Shown one piece after another: positions 28,360-37,597 of a DNA stretch of 64,000 nt. A model generated the notes under the pieces. It did not search any database. It was not told where the DNA came from and saw only the letters and a list, made by a program, of their open reading frames with translations. The position numbers were made by a program, and so were the translations under genes. The stretch is from Candidatus Raymondbacteria bacterium RIFOXYA2_FULL_49_16 (GTDB lineage Bacteria > Fibrobacterota > OXYB2-FULL-49-7 > XYB2-FULL-49-35). Where the stretch lies: positions 1 through 64,000 of the forward strand of contig MFYT01000071.1 in NCBI GenBank assembly GCA_001789205.1. The letters run 5' to 3'. The number at the start of each line of letters is the position of its first letter. The stretch's first letter is position 1.

Positions 28360-30165
28360 ATGGATACCGCCAGCCAGGCCATAGCTGTCATTGATTTCGG
28401 CGGGCAATACGCCCATCTCATCGCGAACCGGATCAGGCGTCTTGGGGTCTATTCTGATATCATCCCCTCTGATGCGCAGACCAATGCTCTAAAGGCATAC
28501 AAGGGCTTCATTCTCTCAGGTGGTCCCAGCAGTGTGTATGATACAAATGCCCCTGCGTTCAACAAAGAGATCCTTAATCTGGGAAAACCCCTGTTGGGCC
28601 TTTGTTATGGACATCAGCTCATTGCAGCCACGCTTGGCGGAACAGTTGTTCCCGGTTCAACGCGCGAATATGGCAAAGCCCAGTTGCGCGCATTGGGCCA
28701 GTCACCTGTGTTCAAAGGGCTTGAGCCAATCCAGACCGTGTGGATGAGCCACGGGGACACTGTGACTACGTTGCCAGAGGGATTTGTCCGCATCGCCAGT
28801 ACCGACCACTGCGACCAGGCGGCCGTGGAACATCCGGGCAAACGGATTTTTGGTTTCCAATTTCATCCAGAGGTAACCCATACAACCAATGGCATGGCAA
28901 TGCTCGCAAATTTCCTCGATATTTGCGGCTGCGGCCGCCTATGGAACATGAAAAATTACCTGCGCAACGCAGGTGAACGCATCAAGGAAAAAGTGGGAGA
29001 CCGGAACGTTTTCCTGCTTGTATCAGGAGGGGTCGATTCCACAGTAGCATTTGCCCTGCTCAACCGCGCCTTGGGAGAAAAACGCGTGCAAGGCCTGCAT
29101 ATAAACAATGGCCTTATGCGCAAAGACGAAACGCGAGGGGTCGAAGAATATCTTAAAAAGCATAATTTCAATAATCTGAAGATCGTTGACGCTACCCATG
29201 ATTTTCTTGATAAGCTCAAAGATGTGTACGATCCTGAAAAAAAACGCAGGATCATTGGCGATACCTTTATCGAAGTGCAGAGGCGCGAACTGCTCAACCT
29301 GGACCTGGACCCTGAGCAGTGGATGTTGGGGCAGGGGACCATCTATCCTGATACCATTGAAAGCGGGGGGACCAAGAACGCCGCTTTGATAAAAACCCAC
29401 CACAACCGGGTGCCGATTATCGAACAGATGATTCGAGAAGGCAAGGTCATTGAGCCTCTTGCGGATCTGTACAAGGACGAGGTGCGCGAGCTTGGCGAAG
29501 AACTGGGTCTGGCCCACGCCCTGGTTTGGCGCCATCCCTTTCCCGGCCCTGGTCTTGGCGTACGCCTGCTCTGCTCGTCTGAAACAATACCCGAAATTTC
29601 AAAGCACGACAGGGAAAACCTTGATCGCCTTGCCAGCGCCAGGGGTTTTACCGCTGAAACCCTGCCCATAAAAAGCGTGGGAGTGCAGGGGGATTTCCGG
29701 ACCTACGCGCTCCCTGTTGCGCTCAAAGGATCCTATGACTGGGACGCAATTGAGGCGGTCTCAACCGATATAACCAACAATGTGAAGTCCGTGAACCGCG
29801 TGGTCCTTGGTCTGGCGTCAAAGGCCGGCACTATTGCGCACGTGGCTCATGCATATACAACGCCGCAGCGGTTGTCCGTGCTCAGGGAGGCTGACGCGGT
29901 TGTAACCGCTTTTCTCCAGGAAAAGAAACTGTACGATCAAATCTGGCAGATGCCTGTGGTGCTTATCCCTGTGAGCTCCAATACAGAAGAGGAGTCAATT
30001 GTTTTGCGGCCCGTGAGTTCGAGTGAGGCCATGACCGCGAGTTTTTTCAGGATACCTTTTGACCTGCTCTCGGAATTAACTTCCCGTATCATGGCGATTC
30101 CAGGTGTTTCAGCGGTTTACTATGATGTGACGCACAAGCCGCCTGGCACAATAGAGTGGGAATGA
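28360..30165 (+). CDS. guaA: GMP synthase (glutamine-hydrolysing), long form
   Basis: Amidates XMP to GMP. The class I amidotransferase part has nucleophile LLGLCYGHQL and FGFQFHPEVTHT; the ATP-PPase part has the P-loop SGGVDSTVAF. At 601 residues it exceeds the usual bacterial length of about 510-525. The C-terminal region has LPIKSVGVQGDFRTYA and ends TSKPPG-like (THKPPGTIEWE), features I associate with the longer animal-type GMPS with an extended dimerisation region. The stop overlaps the rlmN start as ATGA. Confidence 0.93.
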   Translation: MDTASQAIAVIDFGGQYAHLIANRIRRLGVYSDIIPSDAQTNALKAYKGFILSGGPSSVYDTNAPAFNKEILNLGKPLLGLCYGHQLIAATLGGTVVPGSTREYGKAQLRALGQSPVFKGLEPIQTVWMSHGDTVTTLPEGFVRIASTDHCDQAAVEHPGKRIFGFQFHPEVTHTTNGMAMLANFLDICGCGRLWNMKNYLRNAGERIKEKVGDRNVFLLVSGGVDSTVAFALLNRALGEKRVQGLHINNGLMRKDETRGVEEYLKKHNFNNLKIVDATHDFLDKLKDVYDPEKKRRIIGDTFIEVQRRELLNLDLDPEQWMLGQGTIYPDTIESGGTKNAALIKTHHNRVPIIEQMIREGKVIEPLADLYKDEVRELGEELGLAHALVWRHPFPGPGLGVRLLCSSETIPEISKHDRENLDRLASARGFTAETLPIKSVGVQGDFRTYALPVALKGSYDWDAIEAVSTDITNNVKSVNRVVLGLASKAGTIAHVAHAYTTPQRLSVLREADAVVTAFLQEKKLYDQIWQMPVVLIPVSSNTEEESIVLRPVSSSEAMTASFFRIPFDLLSELTSRIMAIPGVSAVYYDVTHKPPGTIEWE

Positions 30166-31193
30166 CCAGCATAAAGGACCTTTCCCTTCACGACCTTGAA
30201 CAGCAATTTGCCCTATTAGGCGAACCAGCCTATCGTGCGCGGCAGGTTGCAGCATGGCTCTATAAAAAAAACGTTTCCGACTTCGCTGAAATGACCAACC
30301 TGGGCAAGCAGCTCAGGGACAAACTTTCCCAGCAATGGTTCATCTCAAACCCCGTGATTGTCCGCGAACAAACAGCACAGGACAAAACCCGTAAGTTCGC
30401 CTTGCGTTTTGATGACGGCGTTGTTGTCGAGTGCGTTATCATCGTTGATGAGAAACGCCGCACGCTGTGCATATCAACCCAGGCTGGCTGCAAGCGCAAA
30501 TGCGTCCTGTGCGCCACGGGAAAAATGGGATTCAAGCGAAATCTGACCCAGGCTGAGATTCTTGATCAGATCATCGTGGCAAACAGGGTGCTTGCGCCAA
30601 AAGAGCATATCACGCACCTGGTATTCATGGGCATGGGCGAACCCTTTGATAATTTTGATACGGTCCTGGCCGCGCTTCGGATCATCCACGCGGACCATGG
30701 CATGTGCGTCAGTCCGGGCCGAACGACAATTTCAACAGTGGGTGTTCTTGAAGGCATAGAGCGCCTGGGAAAGGAAGGCCAGGGCGAAGGCCTTGCCATT
30801 TCACTCCATGCAAGCGATGATGAAACGCGTAAAAAACTGATCCCCCATGCGCGATCAGTGTCCATTGACCAGATCATACAAGCGGCGGCCGTATACGCGC
30901 GCGTAACAGGGGACAAGGTCACTTTCGAATATGTCATGATCAAAGGCGTGAATTGCTTTCCCGCGGACGGGAAGCGTCTTGCGAAGCTGCTTTCCCAGCT
31001 ACCCTCAAAAATAAACCTGATCCCCTGCAACCAAGTGGCGGATTCGCCCTACAGAATGCCCGGCCAGGCTGAAATAGACGCGTTTATGAAAGAATTGTAC
31101 GATAGTCCCGTGATTGTCACGGTCAGAAAAAGCAAAGGTCGTGACATTATGGCCGCGTGTGGTCAGCTTGCGGGGTCAGTGCCGCCCGTTTGA
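30162..31193 (+). CDS. rlmN: dual-specificity 23S rRNA A2503 / tRNA A37 C2-methyltransferase (RlmN)
   Basis: Radical SAM methyltransferase. The [4Fe-4S] motif is CKRKCVLC (CX3CX2C) in STQAGCKRKCVLCATGKMGF. Other family blocks are FMGMGEPFDNFD, RTTISTVGV and ISLHASDDETRKKLIP, and a C-terminal Cys lies in RGRDIMAACGQL-like sequence (KGRDIMAACGQLAG). The start at 30162 is chosen for the ATGA overlap with guaA. The 3' end overlaps the convergent dinB gene by 47 bp. Confidence 0.93.
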   Translation: MTSIKDLSLHDLEQQFALLGEPAYRARQVAAWLYKKNVSDFAEMTNLGKQLRDKLSQQWFISNPVIVREQTAQDKTRKFALRFDDGVVVECVIIVDEKRRTLCISTQAGCKRKCVLCATGKMGFKRNLTQAEILDQIIVANRVLAPKEHITHLVFMGMGEPFDNFDTVLAALRIIHADHGMCVSPGRTTISTVGVLEGIERLGKEGQGEGLAISLHASDDETRKKLIPHARSVSIDQIIQAAAVYARVTGDKVTFEYVMIKGVNCFPADGKRLAKLLSQLPSKINLIPCNQVADSPYRMPGQAEIDAFMKELYDSPVIVTVRKSKGRDIMAACGQLAGSVPPV

Positions 31194-32343
31194 GCGTGTC
31201 TTTGCCGAATTTTTGCGCTATAATGTCCCTGGCCGCATCAATGGACTTGGTTTTAACCTCTTCCGTCTTTTTTTGCCCGAACAAATCCAGTTGCGGCTCC
31301 TGGTCATCCCCAAAATGTGTGACGCCCATGCCAATAAGTCTGACCTTTTTGCCATAGAAATCCTCCTGGCCAAGCAATTTCTCGATGCAGGCGAAAATCT
31401 CGTTGCTTGAATCAGTGGGCCTGTTTAGCGTGGTGCGGCGCGTGTGTTTGGTAAAATCAGTGTTCCTGAAAATCAAATACGCAGTCCGGCATTTCATGTT
31501 CTCTTCCCTAAGCCTGCGCATCACCTCATCGGTCTGCTCAAGGAGAACGTGACGCAGCAATTGTTTGTCACCAACATCCTCCTGAAAGGTGCGCTCTTCA
31601 CTCATTGATTTTGCCTCGCCCAGGGTCTCTACCGTGCGTGTATCCATGCCCGCGGCAAGCTCTTTCAGAAATTGCGCTGATGAATCGCTGATTTTTGCGC
31701 ACAGCACCTCCACGGGGCATGCATGTACCTGGCCAATGGTCTTCAGGTTCAGGGCATGGAGCAGTTTTTCCGTTTGCTTGCCCACACCCCATAGTTTGCC
31801 AACAGGCAGGGGATGGAGGAACGTGAGCACCTCATCCGGCGCAACAACCACAAACCCGTCAGGCTTGCCAAGGTCAGAGGCGATTTTTGACACAAATTTG
31901 CAGGGCGCAACGCCAACAGACGCGACAAGACCGGTCTGCGTCAGAACGCGCTCCTTTATCATGCGGCCTATCTGAGCGCCGTTGCCAAAAAGCTTGAAGC
32001 ATTCGGTCACATCGAGAAAGGCCTCGTCAACGCTTACCTGTTCTGTTTTATCGGTAAATGAATTGAGAATATCCATAATATGGCCGGACATTTTTTCGTA
32101 GCGGTGCATGTTGACCGGCACAAACACGCCATGAGGGCATCTTTTTTTCGCTTCCCTGATAGGCATGGCTGAATGGACGCCATACACACGCGCCTCATAG
32201 CTGCACGCTGACACAACACCGCGTCCATGTGGATCAGCGCCCACAATCACGGCCTTTCCATTAAGATCAGGATTGTCCAGGCGTTCGACTGCCGCGTAAA
32301 AGCAGTCCATGTCCACGTGGATTATTGTGCGCTCAGACCGCAT
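31147..32343 (-). CDS. dinB: DNA polymerase IV (Y-family, DinB)
   Basis: Translesion polymerase. The N-terminal metal-site motif is IIHVDMDCFYAAVE and the second is EQVSVDEAFLDVTE (catalytic SVDEA). A helix-hairpin-helix thumb follows (LPVGKLWGVGKQTEKLLHALN), then the little-finger region. The length of 398 is typical. It overlaps rimO by 11 bp at its 5' end, so the two are co-transcribed, and its 3' end overlaps rlmN. No LexA-type box was identified. Confidence 0.93.
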   Translation of the reverse strand: MRSERTIIHVDMDCFYAAVERLDNPDLNGKAVIVGADPHGRGVVSACSYEARVYGVHSAMPIREAKKRCPHGVFVPVNMHRYEKMSGHIMDILNSFTDKTEQVSVDEAFLDVTECFKLFGNGAQIGRMIKERVLTQTGLVASVGVAPCKFVSKIASDLGKPDGFVVVAPDEVLTFLHPLPVGKLWGVGKQTEKLLHALNLKTIGQVHACPVEVLCAKISDSSAQFLKELAAGMDTRTVETLGEAKSMSEERTFQEDVGDKQLLRHVLLEQTDEVMRRLREENMKCRTAYLIFRNTDFTKHTRRTTLNRPTDSSNEIFACIEKLLGQEDFYGKKVRLIGMGVTHFGDDQEPQLDLFGQKKTEEVKTKSIDAARDIIAQKFGKDTLKRAALTPQADHTRP

Positions 32344-33589
32344 GGAGATCGTACCCGGTAAAACCTGTTATGCGTACCTCCACAATGTCGCCAGGTTTCA
32401 GATTTGGTCTGGTGATAATGACTGAACAATCGATTTCAGGCGCATCTCGCTGAGTCCTGCCAATGAAGACTGTTTCACTCTCTTTGGTATCTATGATAAC
32501 AGGGAGCGTTTTGCCCGTAAGCGTGCTGTTTTTCCTGAATAGAATAGTATTTTGCAGGGTCATAAGCGCTTCGATCCGCTGCGCAATGGTCTTTTGCGGT
32601 ACCCGGCCGCGCAGGGTAAAGGCCTTGGTGCCTTCCTCTGATGAATAGCCAAAAACACCCATGCGGTCAAATTCCTGGTCTTTGACAAAGGAGACCAAGT
32701 CCGAGAAATCAGCGTCTTTTTCCCCGGGAAACCCCAATAAAAAAGTTGTACGCAGGGCGATTTCAGGAACAGCGTCGCGTAATTTCCGGATTAGTTTTTC
32801 AGCATAGGCCCGCGTATAGCGCCTGTTCATCCGCTTCAGAATGGGATCAACAATATGCTGCAAAGGCAGATCAATATATTTTACAATCAAAGGCTCAGAG
32901 GCAATGACCTCGATCAACTCATTGCTTACGCCAGCAGGATGGCAGTACATGAGGCGAATCCAGGTAAAAGGCCGGGGAAGACGTGCAAGTTTTCTGAGTA
33001 ATGCAGGCAATCCCATGCCTTTGCCATAGGCGGTGATATCCTGGGCCACAATAAGGCACTCGCGCACGCCTTTTTCACTGAGAAAGCGGGCCTCGTCAAG
33101 GATCCCCTTTTCCTGTATAGACACAACACTGCCACGGATAAGAGGAATTGCACAATAGGCGCAGCAATTATTGCATCCTTCGGCTATCTTCAATGGGGCT
33201 GAGTGGAAAAGGCCGGTCAGCGACCTGGGTTCGTGCGCGCAGGCTTGTTTTTTTAACCCATAGCGTTGGCGTATTTTTTCAAAGGTTATTTCCCCGTCCG
33301 CAAGCCCGAAAATCTGGTCAGCCTCAGGCATTTTTTCCGCCAATTGCCTGCCATAGCGTTGCGACAGGCAGCCAGTCACAGCCACCTTGGCGTGCTGGGA
33401 CATTTCCATGATTGTCTGGATCGATTCCTCTTTAGCCTCCTTGATGAATCCGCATGTATTCACCACAATAAGGTCAGCCTGTTTTGGTGCTGCCACAGCA
33501 ACGCAGCCTGAGCCTAAAAGCTTTGCGAGCAGCTTTTCTCCATCTACCCGGTTTTTGTCGCACCCCAGGTTCAATAGGTGAATTTTCAT
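32333..33589 (-). CDS. rimO: ribosomal protein S12 methylthiotransferase
   Basis: Radical SAM methylthiotransferase modifying an Asp of ribosomal protein S12. The N-terminal domain has LLNLGCDKNRVDGEKLLAKL (first auxiliary-cluster Cys) and VVNTCGFIKEAKEESI. The radical SAM triad is EGCNNCCAYCAIPLIRG (CX3CX2C). A TRAM-like end follows (VEVRITGFTGYDLHAV). The NLGCDKNRVD and CGFI.EAK blocks favour RimO over MiaB. The ATG at 33589 starts the conserved MKIHLLNLGC; an upstream ATG adds only eight residues. Confidence 0.9.
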   Translation of the reverse strand: MKIHLLNLGCDKNRVDGEKLLAKLLGSGCVAVAAPKQADLIVVNTCGFIKEAKEESIQTIMEMSQHAKVAVTGCLSQRYGRQLAEKMPEADQIFGLADGEITFEKIRQRYGLKKQACAHEPRSLTGLFHSAPLKIAEGCNNCCAYCAIPLIRGSVVSIQEKGILDEARFLSEKGVRECLIVAQDITAYGKGMGLPALLRKLARLPRPFTWIRLMYCHPAGVSNELIEVIASEPLIVKYIDLPLQHIVDPILKRMNRRYTRAYAEKLIRKLRDAVPEIALRTTFLLGFPGEKDADFSDLVSFVKDQEFDRMGVFGYSSEEGTKAFTLRGRVPQKTIAQRIEALMTLQNTILFRKNSTLTGKTLPVIIDTKESETVFIGRTQRDAPEIDCSVIITRPNLKPGDIVEVRITGFTGYDLHAV

Positions 33590-33612
33590 ATGGAATAAAA
33601 ATAAATTAATCA

Positions 33613-33641
33613 TTTACAATGATGTGGAAAAGTCTTATTTT
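33613..33641 (+). promoter_or_regulatory. candidate promoter at the head of the glycan island
   Basis: TTTACA (33613-33618), a 17-bp spacer and TATTTT (33636-33641), about 40 bp upstream of the first glycan gene. A GGAGGT ribosome site follows at 33670-33675. The gap separates divergent rimO and the WlbA-like gene. Pattern match only. Confidence 0.4.
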
Positions 33642-33682
33642 ATTATGTATCAAACACTAACAAGCTGGCGGAGGTGTGGTGC

Positions 33683-34645
33683 ATGAATAAAAGATTCGCT
33701 ATGACCGGCATTGGCGGGTATATTGCCCCACGCCATCTCAAGGCCATCAAAGAGACGGGCAATACGCTGGTCGCAGCTGTTGATCCAAACGATTCCGTGG
33801 GTGTCATAGACCGCTATTTCAGCGATGTAGCGTTTTTTACTGAATTCGAACGGTTCGACCGGCATATTGAAAAGATCCGCAGAAAAACGGGCGATGGTAA
33901 AATCGATTATGTTTCCATTTGCTCTCCCAATTATTTGCACGACGCCCATATCAGGTTCGCCTTTCGCGTCAATGCTGATGCTATTTGCGAAAAACCCCTG
34001 GTGCTCAATCCCTGGAACCTCGATGCATTGCAGGAGCTTGAGGCCGAGACCGGCCGCAGGGTCCATACCATTCTTCAGCTTCGTGTGCATCCCGCGCTTG
34101 TTGAACTCAAAAAGAGCCTGGAACAAGAGCCCAAGGGAAAAAAACGGGACATATGCCTCACGTATATCACATCACGGGGAAACTGGTATCTGGTCTCCTG
34201 GAAGGGGCAAATGGAGAAGTCCGGCGGCCTTGCCACCAATATTGGCATTCATTTTTTCGACCTTCTCATATGGCTTTTCGGCAAAGTGGAATTTAGCGAA
34301 GTGCATTGCGCCGAGCCCCGTCGTACAGGCGGCTTTCTCGAACTGGAACGGGCGCGGGTCCAGTGGTTTCTCTCTGTTGATCGGAACGACCTTCCTCACC
34401 ATACTGATTCAGCGCAAGAGCAGGTAACGTTTCGTTCTATCACCATTGATGGCAAGGAACTTGAATTCTCCGAAGGGTTTACAGACCTGCATACGGTCCT
34501 CTACAAGGAAACACTTGCTGGACGGGGGTTTGGCATAGAAGATGTCCGGCCATCCATTGTTCTCGCCCATAGCATCAGGAACGCCCAGGCAATTGGGGCC
34601 AACAAAAACAGCCACCCCATCCTTCGCGGCGTAAAAGGAGCGTGA
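33683..34645 (+). CDS. wlbA: WlbA-like UDP-N-acetylglucosaminuronate 3-dehydrogenase
   Basis: Gfo/Idh/MocA-family NAD-dependent dehydrogenase. It starts [19 protein letters not shown]; the [10 protein letters not shown] block, [28 protein letters not shown] and the [15 protein letters not shown] block are characteristic of WlbA/WbpB. The enzyme oxidises the 3-hydroxyl of UDP-GlcNAcA for later transamination and acetylation. The neighbours WlbB-like and WlbC-like (DegT) complete the 3-acetamido route. A GGAGGT lies 8 bp before the ATG. The UDP-GlcNAc 6-dehydrogenase needed upstream is not in this window. Confidence 0.85.
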   Translation: MNKRFAMTGIGGYIAPRHLKAIKETGNTLVAAVDPNDSVGVIDRYFSDVAFFTEFERFDRHIEKIRRKTGDGKIDYVSICSPNYLHDAHIRFAFRVNADAICEKPLVLNPWNLDALQELEAETGRRVHTILQLRVHPALVELKKSLEQEPKGKKRDICLTYITSRGNWYLVSWKGQMEKSGGLATNIGIHFFDLLIWLFGKVEFSEVHCAEPRRTGGFLELERARVQWFLSVDRNDLPHHTDSAQEQVTFRSITIDGKELEFSEGFTDLHTVLYKETLAGRGFGIEDVRPSIVLAHSIRNAQAIGANKNSHPILRGVKGA

Positions 34646-34646
34646 C

Positions 34647-35300
34647 ATGGCGTTGTATTTCAAGCACAAATCAGCATATGTCGATGAACCGTGTGAAATA
34701 GGCGATGGCACAAAGATCTGGCACTTTTCCCATGTTTTGAAAAACGCTACAATCGGCAAGAACTGCATCTTTGGCCAGAATGTCCATGTTGCTAACGAAG
34801 TTGTTATTGGCAATAATGTTAAAATCCAAAACAATGTTTCAATTTATACCGGGACAGTGATCGAAGACGATGTTTTTCTTGGACCTTCGTGTGTGCTCAC
34901 AAATGTCACCAATCCCAGATCCCAGGTCAATCGCCATTCATTGTACGAAAAGACGCTTATTAAGAAAGGCGCGAGTATTGGCGCAAATGCGACCATTGTC
35001 TGCGGTATTACCTTGGGACGCTACTGTTTTGTAGGTGCGGGCGCTGTTGTTGCCAAGGATGTGCCTGACTATGCGCTCATGCTCGGGGTGCCAGCTCGCC
35101 AAAAAGGATGGATAAGCCGCCATGGTCTGCCTTTGCCAGTGCCTGGCGCGGACGGTATTATGACGTGTCCGGAAAGCGGATTTCGATACAAGGAGGCCTC
35201 TCCAGGAGTTTTACGATGTCTCGACCTTGACGAGGAGGCTGCCCTGCCCGAAGACCTGAAGATAGGCACAAAATTATACGACAGCTTCAAGAAAAAATAA
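34647..35300 (+). CDS. wlbB: WlbB-like UDP-3-amino-GlcNAcA N-acetyltransferase (left-handed beta-helix)
   Basis: Hexapeptide acyltransferase. Residues about 15-145 have the left-handed helix pattern ([40 protein letters not shown]), with [24 protein letters not shown]-type coils and [14 protein letters not shown] as in WbpD/WlbB. The C-terminal extension of about 55 residues (PESGFRYKE..) is also typical. It acetylates the 3-amino group of the uronic acid sugar nucleotide. One base separates it from wlbA. Confidence 0.87.
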   Translation: MALYFKHKSAYVDEPCEIGDGTKIWHFSHVLKNATIGKNCIFGQNVHVANEVVIGNNVKIQNNVSIYTGTVIEDDVFLGPSCVLTNVTNPRSQVNRHSLYEKTLIKKGASIGANATIVCGITLGRYCFVGAGAVVAKDVPDYALMLGVPARQKGWISRHGLPLPVPGADGIMTCPESGFRYKEASPGVLRCLDLDEEAALPEDLKIGTKLYDSFKKK

Positions 35301-35313
35301 CAAGGGAACCCAA

Positions 35314-36306
35314 ATGGACCTTACCAACAAACGCGTCATGGTCATTGGCGGAGCTGGATTTGTGGGCAGCCACGTTGTGGACGAGTTGCTGAAGACCACT
35401 GTAAAAGAAGTCATCATTTACGATAATTTTTTCCGCGGCACCATGGACAATATCGAGGACGCGCTCAAGGACAAGCGTGTCACGCTTTCACAGCATAGCG
35501 GCGATATTCTGCACGAAGATATTCTCGCGCGGGCCATGGAAGGGGTCGATGGCGTCATCCATCTGGCCGCGCTCTGGCTCCTTCAATGCCATGAATATCC
35601 CCGGTCAGCCTTTGACGTCAATATTCGGGGCACGTTCAACGTCATTGATGCATGCATAAAAAACAAGGTTAAACGCGTGGTTTATTCGTCATCCGCCTCA
35701 GTATATGGCAATGCATTGCAGCTTCCCATGACTGAAGAGCATCCCTATAACAACTTTACCTTTTATGGGGCAACAAAAATTGCAGGCGAGCATATGTTTA
35801 AGTCCCTGGGCAGCAGATATAATCTTCCGTGGGCAGGGCTTCGGTATATGAATGTATATGGCCCGCGTCAGGATTATAAAGGCGCGTATATTGCCGTGAT
35901 GATGAAGATCCTCGACAATCTGGACAAGGGAATTCCGCCTGTGGTGTTTGGTGACGGGTCGCAGCAGTACGATTTTATCTATGTGGGCGATGTTGCCCGC
36001 GCCAATGTTTTGGCAATGCAGGCCGATACTACGGGTGAAAATTACAATGTTGGCAGGGGCATTGGCACTTCAATTAAAGAGCTCACGGAATTGATTCTCG
36101 AACTCACCCAGGCAAAGGTAAAAATACAATACGAACCAGCTGGCCAAACCTTTGTCACAAACAGGATTGGGTCCATTGAAAAGGCGCGGAAAGACATTGG
36201 GTTCACCTGGCAGGTTGATTTGCGCCAAGGCATGAAAAATCTTATTGAATGGCGCAATAGCCATAAAGAGGCTGTTGATAGAAAACGAAGGGCCGGAGGA
36301 GCGTGA
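35314..36306 (+). CDS. extended SDR, NDP-sugar epimerase/dehydratase
   Basis: Rossmann motif GGAGFVGSHVVDELL at the N-terminus, HLAALWLLQC, SSSASVYGN, and the YxxxK pair in FYGATKIAGEHMF. RYMNVYGPRQDYKGAY and DFIYVGDVARANV are typical of NDP-sugar epimerases and dehydratases. It sits between the WlbB-like and WlbC-like genes, so it probably acts on the same UDP-uronic acid or a related NDP-sugar. The exact reaction (4-epimerase or dehydratase) is not determined. An AAGGGA lies 8 bp before the ATG. Confidence 0.8.
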   Translation: MDLTNKRVMVIGGAGFVGSHVVDELLKTTVKEVIIYDNFFRGTMDNIEDALKDKRVTLSQHSGDILHEDILARAMEGVDGVIHLAALWLLQCHEYPRSAFDVNIRGTFNVIDACIKNKVKRVVYSSSASVYGNALQLPMTEEHPYNNFTFYGATKIAGEHMFKSLGSRYNLPWAGLRYMNVYGPRQDYKGAYIAVMMKILDNLDKGIPPVVFGDGSQQYDFIYVGDVARANVLAMQADTTGENYNVGRGIGTSIKELTELILELTQAKVKIQYEPAGQTFVTNRIGSIEKARKDIGFTWQVDLRQGMKNLIEWRNSHKEAVDRKRRAGGA

Positions 36307-36307
36307 T

Positions 36308-37504
36308 ATGTGCCTGCAACCGCGAAAATTGCCCATAACCAAACCGTTGTTTGACCAGGACGATTTCAACGCAATCATAGGACCGCTCAAAACAGGCTGG
36401 GTTGTCCAGGGGCCCAATGTGGCTGAATTCGAACGGCTGTTCTGTTCATTCACGGGTATCAAACACGCTGTTGCCACCACCAGCTGCACCACAGCCCTGC
36501 ATATGGGTCTTGTTGCCGCGGGCATCAAACCAGGCGACGAGGTCATTGTTCCTTCATTCACCTTTATAGCCACTGCCAATGCAATTGAATATTGCGGGGC
36601 CAAACCGGTCTTTTGTGACATTGATGTAGGGACGTTTGCCATTGACCCAATTGAGATTGAGAAAAAGATTACTCCAAAAACCAGGGCTGTAATTCCAGTA
36701 TCGCTTTTTGGCTTGCCCGCGCATCTGAATGAAATCGATAAAATATGCAAAAAACACGGTCTTATCTTGTTCGAAGATGCTGCCTGCGCAATTGGCGCCC
36801 GCATCAATGGAACTCATTGCGGGAATTGGGGTATTGGCGCTGCTTTTTCGTTCCATCCGCGCAAGGCCATTTCAACAGGAGAGGGCGGCATGTTCGCCAC
36901 CAACAACGATGTCCTTGCCCAGCAGGTGAGATCATTGCGTGACCATGGCGCCAGCAAGAGCGACCTCCAGCGTCATACAGAGCATGGTGGTTCCCTGCTC
37001 CCTGAATTCAATGTTCTGGGGTATAACTATCGGATGACCGATATTCAAGGAGCTCTGGGCGTTACCCAAATGAAGAAACTTGAAGCAATACTTAAAGGAC
37101 GCGCGCAGGGCGCTGCCATGTATAACAAATTGCTGGCTGATATGCCTCAGGTTTTGCTGCCAAATGTACCTTCAGGATATATTCACGGATACCAGTCTTA
37201 CGTTGTTTTATTAACAGACAAACAAGGTCAAATCCCTGATTTTAAGAATGTTTCTGTTTTAAACCAGAAACGTAATAAAATAATGGCAGAGCTGGAACAG
37301 AGGGGGATTACTGTTCGGCAGGGAACCCATGCTGTGCATACCCTGGGCCATTATAAAACCAAATACTCTATCAAAGACAATGACTACCCATTCTCTTTTA
37401 TGGCTGACCGTCTCTCTATAACCCTTCCACTATTCCATGATTTTAAAGAAGATGACGGAGTCTATGTAAAGGAAAACCTCAAGGAACTTTTTAAGAGGTT
37501 TTAA
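36308..37504 (+). CDS. wlbC: DegT/DnrJ/EryC1 PLP aminotransferase (WlbC/WbpE-like)
   Basis: Sugar aminotransferase of 398 residues. The PLP Lys is in FSFHPRKAISTGEGGM, the Asp in LFEDAACAIGA, and the substrate loop GYNYRMTDIQGALG is present. Together with wlbA and wlbB it probably converts the 3-keto sugar to the 3-amino sugar. The start at 36308 is preferred because the in-frame ATG at 36245 lies inside the previous gene. It starts one base after the preceding stop. The gene symbol is by context and family, not proven. Confidence 0.83.
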   Translation: MCLQPRKLPITKPLFDQDDFNAIIGPLKTGWVVQGPNVAEFERLFCSFTGIKHAVATTSCTTALHMGLVAAGIKPGDEVIVPSFTFIATANAIEYCGAKPVFCDIDVGTFAIDPIEIEKKITPKTRAVIPVSLFGLPAHLNEIDKICKKHGLILFEDAACAIGARINGTHCGNWGIGAAFSFHPRKAISTGEGGMFATNNDVLAQQVRSLRDHGASKSDLQRHTEHGGSLLPEFNVLGYNYRMTDIQGALGVTQMKKLEAILKGRAQGAAMYNKLLADMPQVLLPNVPSGYIHGYQSYVVLLTDKQGQIPDFKNVSVLNQKRNKIMAELEQRGITVRQGTHAVHTLGHYKTKYSIKDNDYPFSFMADRLSITLPLFHDFKEDDGVYVKENLKELFKRF

Positions 37505-37597
37505 TACAGAAATTTTGGCAAAGTGCCGATATATCAGGCAGATAGCGGGATGCTTTTTCTTTCGGCCAATCGGGAAGGCCGGTCAATCTAAAAAATT

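Noticed and set aside
32333-33589. MiaB tRNA methylthiotransferase
   Set aside because: The N-terminal NLGCDKNRVD and CGFI.EAK blocks fit RimO better.
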